From Bacteroidales bacterium (GTDB taxonomy: Bacteria; Bacteroidota; Bacteroidia; Bacteroidales; F082): a stretch of DNA of 32,304 nt. Positions 1 to 7,075 of the stretch are shown piece by piece. The DNA is taken from assembly GCA_024681295.1 (NCBI GenBank), contig JAILBC010000020.1, positions 1-32,304 of the forward strand. Direction: 5' to 3'. Numbering within the stretch: the first letter of the stretch is position 1; each line of letters begins with the position of its first letter. The translations under genes were made by a program, and so were the position numbers. Below the pieces are notes generated by a model. That model was not told the DNA's origin, did no database searches, and saw only the letters and a list, made by a program, of their open reading frames with translations.

Positions 1-1401
1 ACGGGTGGGATCCAGTTTCTTTGTCAGTGCCACAATCTCGGGAGTCTTGAACTGGCCCCATGACTCGTTGAAGGGAACCCACACGCCAATGCAGGGCTGT
101 GAAATCAGGCTCTCAATGATTTCTTTCCACTCCTTTTTATAGCATTCTTCGGACTCTGCCGAGCGCAGGCTCTCCGGACCGTCGAAATAACGGTCGGTCT
201 GCCAGCCCGGGCCTCTCCCACCGCTGGGCATGTCTTGCCACACGATCATCCCGAGGCGGTCGCAGTGGTAGTACCAACGGGCAGGCTCCACCTTCACATG
301 CTTGCGAATCATGTTAAAGCCCAGTTCCTTGGTCTTTTCGATATCGTATGCCAAAGCCTCGTCGGTGGGCGCGGTATACAATCCATCGGGCCACCAGCCT
401 TGGTCGAGAGGGCCGAAATGGAAGATGGGCTTCCCGTTCAGGGTCAGCCGCATGATACCGCTCTCGTCGCGTTGCGTTCCAAAGCAGCGCATGGCAAAGT
501 AACTCTCCACTTGGTCGATTTTCTTCCCTTTTTGGAGCATCGTCACCTTTAAATCGTAGAGATGCGGATGGTCGGGAGTCCAGGTGAGGAAGCCTTCGGG
601 CATGTTCACCTCCACGGGTTGTCCGCCGAGGGCTTTCCCTGTTGCGACAGTCTTCCCTTGGTAGGAGACTTCGACCTGACAAAGTACATCATCAGCCTGG
701 CCTTTGACGTCGGGCAGCACCGTCACAGTGGCACGATCGAGGTCGGGGGTGGTCTTCAGTGATGCGATGTAGCTTTCTGGGACAGGTTCAAGCCACACCG
801 TCTGCCAGATGCCGGTGACGGCGGTGTAGAAGATGCCGCGGGGTTTGTTCACCTGCTTGCCATGAGGGATATAGCTGTCGTCGGTGGGGTCCCAGACACG
901 AACCACCAAAGTGTTACTTTTTGCATTCAGGGCCTGGGTGATGTCGAACGTAAAAGGTGCGTAGCCGCCGGTATGGCTTCCCACTTTGACATCGTTCACC
1001 CACACGTCGGCTTGCCAGTCGACAGCGCCAAAGTGTAGCAGCACCCGCTGGCCTTTCCAGCCTTTGGGCACGCTGAACTCACGCTGGTACCACAGCACCT
1101 TGTCGACGCCGACAGTCTGCTGCACTCCCGAGAGGGAGGACTCAATGCAGAAGGGCACCAGGATCTCGCCATCGTAAGCAGAAGGCAGTTTAGCATCTGT
1201 TGGGGTGATGGCATAGTTCCACAATCCGTTGAGGTTTTGCCAGGCCTGACGGGTCATCAGGGGTCGAGGATACTCGGGCAGCACCTTGTCGGGCTTCACT
1301 TCCGAGGCCCAACGGGTTTTGATTTTGTCTCCAGCAGGCTGATACTGCGCTATCGCGCAGAGGCTGGACAGGAGGAGAAGGGTCATTAGCGTTTTTTTCA
1401 T
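1..1401 (-). CDS. Secreted glycoside hydrolase family 2 (beta-galactosidase/glucuronidase-like), 3' end outside window
   Basis: The frame is open from the start codon to the window edge (467 codons), so the C-terminus is missing. A signal peptide begins MKKTLMTLLLLSSL, suggesting export to the periplasm or cell surface. Residues about 30-200 form the GH2 sugar-binding jelly roll, including RGIFYTAVTGIWQTVWLEPV, which is typical of the family. An Ig-like domain follows, then the TIM barrel with FNMIRKHVKVEPARWYYHCD and WQDMPSGG. NESWG at about residue 445 contains the acid/base glutamate (E446). The nucleophile Glu would lie beyond the edge. Substrate cannot be assigned from sequence; beta-galactoside or beta-glucuronide glycans are family knowledge. 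An in-frame ATG two codons upstream (1407) is an alternative start. The gene begins 13 bases after the YbjN-like gene and may be the tail of that operon. Confidence 0.9.
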   Translation of the reverse strand, partial: MKKTLMTLLLLSSLCAIAQYQPAGDKIKTRWASEVKPDKVLPEYPRPLMTRQAWQNLNGLWNYAITPTDAKLPSAYDGEILVPFCIESSLSGVQQTVGVDKVLWYQREFSVPKGWKGQRVLLHFGAVDWQADVWVNDVKVGSHTGGYAPFTFDITQALNAKSNTLVVRVWDPTDDSYIPHGKQVNKPRGIFYTAVTGIWQTVWLEPVPESYIASLKTTPDLDRATVTVLPDVKGQADDVLCQVEVSYQGKTVATGKALGGQPVEVNMPEGFLTWTPDHPHLYDLKVTMLQKGKKIDQVESYFAMRCFGTQRDESGIMRLTLNGKPIFHFGPLDQGWWPDGLYTAPTDEALAYDIEKTKELGFNMIRKHVKVEPARWYYHCDRLGMIVWQDMPSGGRGPGWQTDRYFDGPESLRSAESEECYKKEWKEIIESLISQPCIGVWVPFNESWGQFKTPEIVALTKKLDPTR

Positions 1402-1414
1402 ATTCATTTTGAGA

Positions 1415-1831
1415 TCACGCCTCTTCGAGGCGTTCTACTAAGCGTTCTGCTGCATCAATCAAGGCGGTCACCGCCCTTGTGACAACCTCAGGTGAAGTCT
1501 CGTCATCGAGCATCTGCTCAAAACTCACCCACACCGAGGCTTGGCGTTTACCGGCTTCGTCGTATTCATAGAGCGATGCTTTCACCACTTTGTAGTTCCA
1601 GTTGACGTTGTTGCAGGCCATCAGGGCTTGGGCGTAGTTCCGGTCGTTCACGTCGAGGATACCAGGGAGGGCCAGGCGGAAGAACAGCGGGTCGTCGGCA
1701 TCGTGCCAGAGCAGGAAGTTCCAGCCTTCATAATTGAAGTTGAGCCCCACTTTGCTGTTGCGTGCCGCGACCTCGTGCGCCTTGAGCCACGAGAGGGTCA
1801 GGCTTTTGGCTGTAAGCTTTCTCGCCGTCAT
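1415..1831 (-). CDS. YbjN-like / secretion-chaperone-fold small protein
   Basis: A 138-residue soluble protein with no signal peptide. The pattern of a short N-terminal helix, an antiparallel sheet rich in aromatics (VGLNFNYEGWNFLLWHDADD) and a long C-terminal helix ending RLVERLEEA resembles the YbjN / type III chaperone-like fold. I assign this by look, not by a search. Its ATG overlaps the stop of the kinase-AAA gene (ATGA), so the two are probably translationally coupled and may be partners. YbjN-like proteins are thought to act as adaptors or chaperones. The last codons and the stop are made by a perfect hairpin (1417-1433). Function is otherwise unknown. Confidence 0.75.
   Translation of the reverse strand: MTARKLTAKSLTLSWLKAHEVAARNSKVGLNFNYEGWNFLLWHDADDPLFFRLALPGILDVNDRNYAQALMACNNVNWNYKVVKASLYEYDEAGKRQASVWVSFEQMLDDETSPEVVTRAVTALIDAAERLVERLEEA
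1417..1433. repeat. Perfect 7-bp-stem hairpin at gene 3' end
   Basis: ACGCCTC, loop TTC, GAGGCGT. It encodes the last residues and stop codon of the YbjN-like gene. The core CCTCTTCGAGG recurs at 6345-6355, where it also sits directly against a stop codon. There is no T-tract on either side, so it is not a classic intrinsic terminator. It may instead stabilise the 3' end of the message or belong to a REP-like family. Confidence 0.6.
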
Positions 1832-3588
1832 TTGTTGAAACCGATTTTAGTCTTGGTGGAGTAAGTCGGGTTCTTGTATCTCAGCACGTCGACGAGGATC
1901 TTTTGGGAGATGGGCACATCCATATAGGCGGCGGTCATGGCGGCCTCGTTGACGGTCTCGGTGATATCGCCAGCCACGAAGTCTTCCGACAGGTTGGCCA
2001 GTTCGTCGTAGTCGATCTCCTCGCAAGGCCTGTTGGACAGGTGTTTGCGGAAGATGTCCTTCCTCGCCTCGAAGTCGGGTTGCGACACCAGGAACACCCT
2101 GTCGATGCAGCCAGGACGGAGCAGGAAAGGATCCACCATGTCAGGCTGGTTGGAGGTAGCCACCAGCAAGATGCCTTTTTCGGCACAGCCGTTCATAAGG
2201 TTCAGCATGGCAACGCTTTCTTTGGTGACGCCTTCGTTACCAGTAACGGGAATCAGGTATTCAATCTCATCAATCCCCAGCATAAACGGGGCTTTGATGG
2301 AGGCAGCATCGAAGATGCGCTGTAGGTTGTCGAGCACGCCTTGTTGATAGATATGTCCGAAGTCGGCAGCCTTCAAAATGGTATAGTTAAATCCCAATTC
2401 CTCGGCGAAGCTCTCCATAACGAGGCTCTTGCCACATCCGGGAGGGCCATAGAGGAGGATGCCGTTGATCTTCGGCAATTGGTACTGCTGGGCTTTGTCG
2501 GGATGTTGAAGGGCAAAGATCACTTCCTTACGGAGCTGTTCCTTGAGTTCGTCGCGACCGGCCACTTGGTCAAAACCGCTACCCGAGCCTTTCTTAAACG
2601 GGATTGCTTGGGTAGACTGAGGAGTAAGGGCGTTCTTCAAGGCGGCCTCCAGGTTGTTCATCACACGTTCCGACTCGTCGGTGGGGGCTTCTGCCGCGCC
2701 CTCATCCTGCTCAGGCGACAGCTTTTCCATCAGCGCATTAAAGAACACATCAGCCGAGACAAAGCGTTTCGCCACAGTGAGTGACAAGGCTTTCTTGAGG
2801 ATTTCCTTCATGAAATCGGGCAATTCCAGTCCCTCAGCTTCCAGTACCAGCGGATTCTTTCGGGCTTCTTTCACCTTGTCGCGGATCAATTCCATCTTGC
2901 CGCCACAATCGGTAAGGTCGGTCTCCCAAGGGGCTTTGCCGAAGATCAGGTAATACAACAAGGCGCCCACCGAGAAAACATCAGACTTGGGCGTGTATAT
3001 GCCTCTATAGGTCTCCGGAGCGCGGAAGAAAGGTGCCAAGTCGCCAACCAGGAAGTTGGGGCGTCCCATCACCATGTAAGAGACGTGGCCGAGGTCGATG
3101 ATGGTGGGCTGGAGCATCCCGTCCTCGAGTTCCTTAAGCATGATGTTCGACGGATGGATGTCGTTATGCAACAAGGCTTTGGAGTGCATGTACTTCAGTC
3201 CGCTCAGCACGCAGAGGGTGATCTGCGAGGCGTCTTCCACGTCGAATACGCCCTCTTTCTCCACCGACTCGTCGAGCAACTGTCCCTGGTAGAACTCCGT
3301 CACCAGATAATGATAGTCCTTATCACCTTTCTTGAAACCGCCGTTATCGATGTAGTGGATGATGTTCTCGTTGCGCTCGGCACTCAGTTCCTTGCTAAAC
3401 ACGATCTCGAACACCTCCTTGCCTTCGAACAGCATGGAGGGTTTCATATCGCTGATATTGAAAACCTTGCAGAAATAAAGCATGTCGTCACCGCCATAAA
3501 CGGTGTAGGACTCGGCCGACGCACCTTTTTTGATGAAAGAATTTACGGTATATTTACCGATTTTATCCCCTTTTTTAAATAGTTCCAT
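1828..3588 (-). CDS. Eukaryotic-like Ser/Thr protein kinase fused to AAA+ ATPase
   Basis: 586 residues in two domains. Residues 10-290 are a protein kinase: degenerate glycine loop (KKGASAES, 20-27), ATP lysine K41, catalytic loop HNDIHPSN (D143, N148), DLG (165-167) in place of DFG, APE (190-192), D203 and R275 of the C-lobe. A linker of about 45 residues leads to an AAA+ module (about 336-572): Walker A GPPGCGKS (381-388), Walker B ending DE (440-441), sensor-1 N480 and the region LLRPGCIDR (489-497). This resembles the FtsH/Cdc48/katanin class, but no HExxH protease motif follows, so it is not FtsH. The first arginine finger of the usual GRFDR is Cys494; R497 is kept. The protein is cytosolic with no membrane segment. 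Likely role: a kinase coupled to a remodelling ATPase, possibly a stress or signalling regulator. The target is unknown. It sits between the DUF2490 and YbjN-like genes. Confidence 0.9.
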   Translation of the reverse strand: MELFKKGDKIGKYTVNSFIKKGASAESYTVYGGDDMLYFCKVFNISDMKPSMLFEGKEVFEIVFSKELSAERNENIIHYIDNGGFKKGDKDYHYLVTEFYQGQLLDESVEKEGVFDVEDASQITLCVLSGLKYMHSKALLHNDIHPSNIMLKELEDGMLQPTIIDLGHVSYMVMGRPNFLVGDLAPFFRAPETYRGIYTPKSDVFSVGALLYYLIFGKAPWETDLTDCGGKMELIRDKVKEARKNPLVLEAEGLELPDFMKEILKKALSLTVAKRFVSADVFFNALMEKLSPEQDEGAAEAPTDESERVMNNLEAALKNALTPQSTQAIPFKKGSGSGFDQVAGRDELKEQLRKEVIFALQHPDKAQQYQLPKINGILLYGPPGCGKSLVMESFAEELGFNYTILKAADFGHIYQQGVLDNLQRIFDAASIKAPFMLGIDEIEYLIPVTGNEGVTKESVAMLNLMNGCAEKGILLVATSNQPDMVDPFLLRPGCIDRVFLVSQPDFEARKDIFRKHLSNRPCEEIDYDELANLSEDFVAGDITETVNEAAMTAAYMDVPISQKILVDVLRYKNPTYSTKTKIGFNK

Positions 3589-3606
3589 GGTTATATGTTT
3601 TTTTAA

Positions 3607-4290
3607 TTAATATTTATAATGATAGGTAAATCCGAGATAGAGACGGTCAACGGGTTCTTTCACCTGGATATCGTTATCCATTCGGGCGGAGAATTCGAGG
3701 TGTTGGCGACGTGACAGTCGGTAGTCGACGGTGAACACTGTGCGTATATTATCGATCACGCTAGCCTTAGGGTCGTTGACGAGCCAGTGAAGCTCAGTGG
3801 AAAGTTCATATTTGAAACGGCTGTTGGGCATTTGGTAGGCGACCTGGAAACGGTTGCGCCAGTACATCTTGGGATTGACGCGGTAGTCGCCCACCCGCTC
3901 ATCGCGGAAGGTGGTCATCAGTCGGCTTCGGTACGAAAATTTGAACCTTCGCCAGGTCTCGGCGTAATTGACATCAAGACCCACACGGGCACGGTTCTCA
4001 TAGAAGTTATGGTCGTTGTAGCGACGGATGGCGCCAACGGAGAGGCCCACGTGCATCCGGTTATGGAGGAAAGGGTATTCTAACTCCACGGAGTTGAGCC
4101 AGCGGTCGAACTGGGTGCAGTTGTGGTCGAAACGCAACTCCTCCTCCACCTCAATGGCGAGTTTACGCGTCAGGTCAGCGTCGAACTTCGCACTGAGGAT
4201 AGCACCGAAGTCGCTTGTCCGTCCGCTCTGACCAAAGACAGAACAGACAGAAGCCAGCAGCAGCACTATAAACCACTTCCCCCTTAGCAT
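3607..4290 (-). CDS. DUF2490 family outer-membrane beta-barrel protein
   Basis: 227 residues. An N-terminal signal peptide ends near VCSVFGQ. The rest is alternating amphipathic strands rich in Tyr, Arg and Phe, and the chain ends in an aromatic (HYKY), as expected for an outer-membrane beta-barrel. Motifs such as LAIEVEEELRFDH, NRFQVAYQM and YELSTELHW match the DUF2490 pattern I know from Bacteroidota. Its ATG starts one base after the stop of the DUF4956 gene, so the two are surely in one transcript. Function unknown; it may be a small porin or envelope sensor linked to the polyphosphate genes. Confidence 0.8.
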   Translation of the reverse strand: MLRGKWFIVLLLASVCSVFGQSGRTSDFGAILSAKFDADLTRKLAIEVEEELRFDHNCTQFDRWLNSVELEYPFLHNRMHVGLSVGAIRRYNDHNFYENRARVGLDVNYAETWRRFKFSYRSRLMTTFRDERVGDYRVNPKMYWRNRFQVAYQMPNSRFKYELSTELHWLVNDPKASVIDNIRTVFTVDYRLSRRQHLEFSARMDNDIQVKEPVDRLYLGFTYHYKY

Positions 4291-5016
4291 TTAGAAATCT
4301 TTAAGTTTAGTATAGGTTCCAATAGTTGAGCTCTCACCGGGTTTCAGTCTGTACCAAATCTTGACGTAGGCCACGTCGCGCAGATAGTCGATATGACCGA
4401 TTTCCATCTTCTCGATGGTGATGCCGGTACGTTCCTCAAGGTTGGCTTTCAGTTCTTCTTCCCTACCTTCTTTCACCAGGTCGATCTTATCATAAAGAAT
4501 CACCTTCTCCGCCAGTTGCTTCGAGAGGCGGTTGCCCTCGAAGGCCCAGATGGCAAGGATGACGAGCACATTGGTGACCAGCAGTTCGAGGAGACTGGTC
4601 GTCAGCGCTTGACCGTTGATGATGGACAGGCCCATGACCACGAAGAGGTAGGTCATCTCACGGATACGAAGCGTCTCTGTGCGGTATCGTATCATGCCGA
4701 AGATGGCAAACAGGCCCAAAGCGTAAGCAACGTTCATCTTCATATTATCCATTAAGGTGATAATCAAGAAGATAACGACAGCAAACATCATAAAGGTGAA
4801 ATAATAGTCGCGGCGCTGCGACTTCCTGTAGTAGAAGAAGCGGATGATGATCCAGCATACCAGGAAGTTGAGTGCGAAGCGGAACAGCAGGGTCCACAGA
4901 CTCATGGAGTCGAACAGCGGGACGCCGAGGAAGTTGATGTCGGATGCGCCAGCACCGTTGCCGAATTCACGAGCAATATCGGGATCAAATTGTGGGGCGG
5001 CTTGGAGGAGTATCAT
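4291..5016 (-). CDS. DUF4956 integral membrane protein
   Basis: 241 residues with about four transmembrane helices: about 42-62 (LWTLLFRFALNFLVCW), 72-90, 95-108 (YALGLFAIFGMIRYRTET) and 120-160. A cytosolic alpha/beta C-terminal domain of about 75 residues follows (EERTGITIEKMEIGHIDYLR). The IRYRTETLRIREMTYLF segment is the conserved core of DUF4956. Genes of this family commonly lie beside VTC-domain polyphosphate polymerase genes (established co-occurrence), and that is the case here: the polymerase is directly upstream. A role in anchoring or exporting polyphosphate is inferred. The gap to the upstream gene is only a heptad repeat. Confidence 0.85.
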   Translation of the reverse strand: MILLQAAPQFDPDIAREFGNGAGASDINFLGVPLFDSMSLWTLLFRFALNFLVCWIIIRFFYYRKSQRRDYYFTFMMFAVVIFLIITLMDNMKMNVAYALGLFAIFGMIRYRTETLRIREMTYLFVVMGLSIINGQALTTSLLELLVTNVLVILAIWAFEGNRLSKQLAEKVILYDKIDLVKEGREEELKANLEERTGITIEKMEIGHIDYLRDVAYVKIWYRLKPGESSTIGTYTKLKDF

Positions 5017-5023
5017 AGTGAAA

Positions 5024-5055
5024 AGTTAAGAGTTAAGAGTTAAGAGTTAAGAGTT
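5024..5055. repeat. Heptanucleotide tandem repeat, AGTTAAG x 4.5
   Basis: Four perfect copies of AGTTAAG plus four bases. On the minus strand the unit reads TCTTAAC. The array contains the stop codon of the VTC gene, encodes its last residues (TLNS) and fills the gap up to the DUF4956 start. It belongs to the TCTNAMY heptad family found at five other loci in this window. Confidence 0.9.
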
Positions 5056-5807
5056 TTCAATTTATTGATTCTTCGGAGTTTCTTTTTGAAGCGATTCTGT
5101 TTGACTTCAGGGCGGGTCATGGCGGTGCCGATGCAGTATTTGCTGATCTTATAGGGTTTGATACGGAGGTCGAAAAGCACTTCTTTGAGCAGGGAACGGG
5201 CACGGCCGTCCTGTTTCAGTTCCATGATCACCAGCGAGTCCATCGAGGCGGAGGTGTTGGAGACGAAGTTGTTAAAGTTCACGTTACAGTCAATCGTGAG
5301 ACGTTCCGTCTTTTCGTAGTTGACGAGTGTGAAACGGTCGAACACTGTTTCCAAGTTGGGGCTCAGGCTTGCGACTGGATAAGGTTGCCGTTCGGTGAGG
5401 AAAGCCATCGCCTGAGGATCTTTCAGGACGTCCGTTCCTAGAGGTACCTCGATGCGTTTTTTCTTGGTGCGGCCTTTATTGGTTTTGTGTTTCACCTCGC
5501 AGAAGGTCAGGTGCGAGTCCACGTAGGTACGCACCCTCACCTTGTCGCGCACCAGATGCCGGTCGTGATGGATGATGTACATCCTCAGGTCGGGCGTATC
5601 GTAGTACACCGTATCATAGGCAGACAGACGCTTGCCTTCCACTTCCTGGGCATAGTAATGGTCGTGGATGCCGTTCAGGATAGCCATAAGCTGATCGGAG
5701 GTGACTAGGAACTTCGTGTCGACGCGGTTCATCAGTTTGACGTCCTTCATCTCATCCAGGGTGATGGGGCTCATCGTGTTTACTATGTCGAGGATGGCGG
5801 GGTTCAC
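5040..5807 (-). CDS. VTC-domain polyphosphate polymerase
   Basis: 255 residues matching the VTC/CYTH-like tunnel fold that makes inorganic polyphosphate from ATP. Basic tunnel residues are visible in order: NRVDTKF (27-33), YYDT (68-71), HDRH (81-84), KVRVRTY (89-95), CEVKHKTNKGRTKKKR (103-118) and acidic MELKQDG (195-201, with E196 for metal). SKYC near 222 is also typical. No SPX domain and no membrane segment are present, as in other bacterial members. It overlaps the upstream secreted-protein gene by 4 bases and is followed by DUF4956, its usual partner. The C-terminal residues KTLNS are written by the heptad repeat, so the end of the protein may vary between strains. Confidence 0.88.
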   Translation of the reverse strand: MNPAILDIVNTMSPITLDEMKDVKLMNRVDTKFLVTSDQLMAILNGIHDHYYAQEVEGKRLSAYDTVYYDTPDLRMYIIHHDRHLVRDKVRVRTYVDSHLTFCEVKHKTNKGRTKKKRIEVPLGTDVLKDPQAMAFLTERQPYPVASLSPNLETVFDRFTLVNYEKTERLTIDCNVNFNNFVSNTSASMDSLVIMELKQDGRARSLLKEVLFDLRIKPYKISKYCIGTAMTRPEVKQNRFKKKLRRINKLKTLNS

Positions 5808-6232
5808 TTGGAGATGTATTCGAATACTTTGACAGATTCCAGTTTGCCGTTGGGGTAATAGTTGAGTTGGCGGCTCTTGGAGCCGTCTTCGTTATACTCG
5901 AACTTGCGGATGCGCACCACTTTGTCGCGGTCGTTGTATTCGATCTCGCGCACCACTTTGGCGGTGATGTCGCTGTCGGGTGGGTACTCACTCACCACGC
6001 GTGATTTCTGGCCGTAGCTTGCGTATTCGATTTCTTCGATCTTGCGGCCCAGCTCGTCGTAGGTGGTCACATGGTCGAGGAAGGGCATCCGTGAGCCCAC
6101 GGGGGTGTTCCACTCCTTGAGGATCATGCCGCGACGGTTTTCGCGCTTCTGGATGGTGCTTTCGGAGACTGACTGGGAGAACAGCGGCAGGGCGATGAGT
6201 CCCAGAAGCAATAACAACAATAATCTTTTCAT
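5804..6232 (-). CDS. Small secreted protein with YD/MORN-like strand repeats
   Basis: 142 residues. A clear signal peptide (MKRLLLLLLLGLIALPLFSQ) is followed by a series of short strand repeats: TTYDELGRKIEEIEY, REIEYNDRDKVVRIRKFEYN and YYPNGKLESVKVFEY. These resemble the beta repeats of RHS/YD and YwqK-type proteins. No catalytic motif is visible. Its stop overlaps the VTC start (ATGA), so it is the first gene of the operon. The protein is probably periplasmic or surface-bound; function unknown. Confidence 0.75.
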   Translation of the reverse strand: MKRLLLLLLLGLIALPLFSQSVSESTIQKRENRRGMILKEWNTPVGSRMPFLDHVTTYDELGRKIEEIEYASYGQKSRVVSEYPPDSDITAKVVREIEYNDRDKVVRIRKFEYNEDGSKSRQLNYYPNGKLESVKVFEYISK

Positions 6233-6252
6233 TTTCTATTTTTTCTTTATTA

Positions 6253-6330
6253 CGCCTCGCTTCGCTCGGCGAGTTTAGTAGGGGGTTCGCTCAGCCCCAG
6301 GTTACGCTCGCTAAGCTCGCTCACCTGGGG
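6253..6330. repeat. Stacked inverted repeats in intergenic region
   Basis: Two hairpin-forming elements lie in the 126-base gap between the lipoprotein and secreted-protein genes. CTCGC/GCGAG pairs at 6256-6260 and 6269-6273. CCCCAGGT (6295-6302) pairs with ACCTGGGG (6323-6330) around an insert holding two direct GCTCGC copies. The composition is unlike the flanking AT-rich spacers. This is possibly REP-type DNA; I see no coding potential or TAnnTTTG box here. Confidence 0.55.
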
Positions 6331-6341
6331 TTATTAGGATG

Positions 6342-6358
6342 GCACCTCTTCGAGGTGC
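6342..6358. repeat. Perfect 7-bp-stem hairpin abutting lipoprotein stop codon
   Basis: GCACCTC, loop TTC, GAGGTGC. It starts immediately after the TGA of the lipoprotein gene (minus strand). It shares the 11-base core CCTCTTCGAGG with the hairpin at 1417-1433. There is no T-run, so it is a weak candidate for termination and a better one for a 3'-end stabiliser or REP-like element. Confidence 0.6.
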
Positions 6359-7072
6359 TCATACTTGGATTCTTACTATGAAGGTGGTGTCGGGTTCCAT
6401 TTGGAAAACCTGGTTGGCCTCGACGGTGACAGTGTCGATGACCGGGAAGGGGACTTCTTGGGCATCTTGGGTGTAGGTGATCACCTCGTAGGTGCCGGGA
6501 AGTACTTTTTGGAAGGCGAACACGCCGCCCACGCCCACACGGGCGTCGTCAAAATGATAAATCTCGCCGAGTTTGCGGAGATAGACCCTATGTTCGTAAG
6601 CCCAGCCTTCGCCGCGCCACTCGTTGTTATGGAAATACCAAGCCCACACCTTGCCGGTGATGACCGAGGTGCCGTAGGCCTTGCCGTCGTGGACGTAGAT
6701 GGTGGGCACCTGGGCCACCTTACCTCGTTCCAAGGTCACCTTTTCCGACACAGCCACCTTCTCGCCGGTAGGCAGGGTGGAATAGGCAAACACCGTGTAG
6801 TCGCCCGGGGTCAGATAGTTGAACTGATAGAAACCTTCGGGATTGGTCTCGGTATCGTTGCCATAGAATTCCTCGTCGCCATACACGATAAACACGTCGG
6901 TCTTGGCTGCATCGAGGGTGTCGGCTTCCAGTTGGTAGTTGTCGTCAGGGTGATGGACCAGCTTCACGTAGCCCTGCACGGTGCCTGTGCCGCCTTCGCC
7001 TTCCTTGTTGTTGCAGGACGACAAGGCGAAGCACAGAAGCATGACAGCAAGAATGATTTTTCCGTATTTCAT
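6359..7072 (-). CDS. Lipoprotein with carboxypeptidase-regulatory-like (Ig-fold) domains
   Basis: 237 residues. A signal sequence ending in lipobox LSSC predicts lipidation at Cys20 and membrane attachment. Two Ig-like modules follow: GTVQGYVKLVHH...PGDYTVFAYS (about 30-125) and SVITGKVWAW...PGTYEVITYT (about 135-235). The PGxY motifs are typical of CarboxypepD_reg-like or Cna-B-like folds. No catalytic residues are seen. It starts 3 bases after the MarR stop, so it is co-transcribed with the regulator and the AONS-like enzyme. Role unknown. Confidence 0.8.
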   Translation of the reverse strand: MKYGKIILAVMLLCFALSSCNNKEGEGGTGTVQGYVKLVHHPDDNYQLEADTLDAAKTDVFIVYGDEEFYGNDTETNPEGFYQFNYLTPGDYTVFAYSTLPTGEKVAVSEKVTLERGKVAQVPTIYVHDGKAYGTSVITGKVWAWYFHNNEWRGEGWAYEHRVYLRKLGEIYHFDDARVGVGGVFAFQKVLPGTYEVITYTQDAQEVPFPVIDTVTVEANQVFQMEPDTTFIVRIQV

Positions 7073-7075
7073 TGT

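Noticed and set aside
235-1177. Several plus-strand open frames opposite the first gene
   Set aside because: They are antisense shadows of a GH2 frame that is open from 1401 to the edge and holds family motifs.
1828-3588. FtsH metalloprotease for the AAA gene
   Set aside because: There is no membrane segment and no HExxH motif; the N-terminal domain is a protein kinase.
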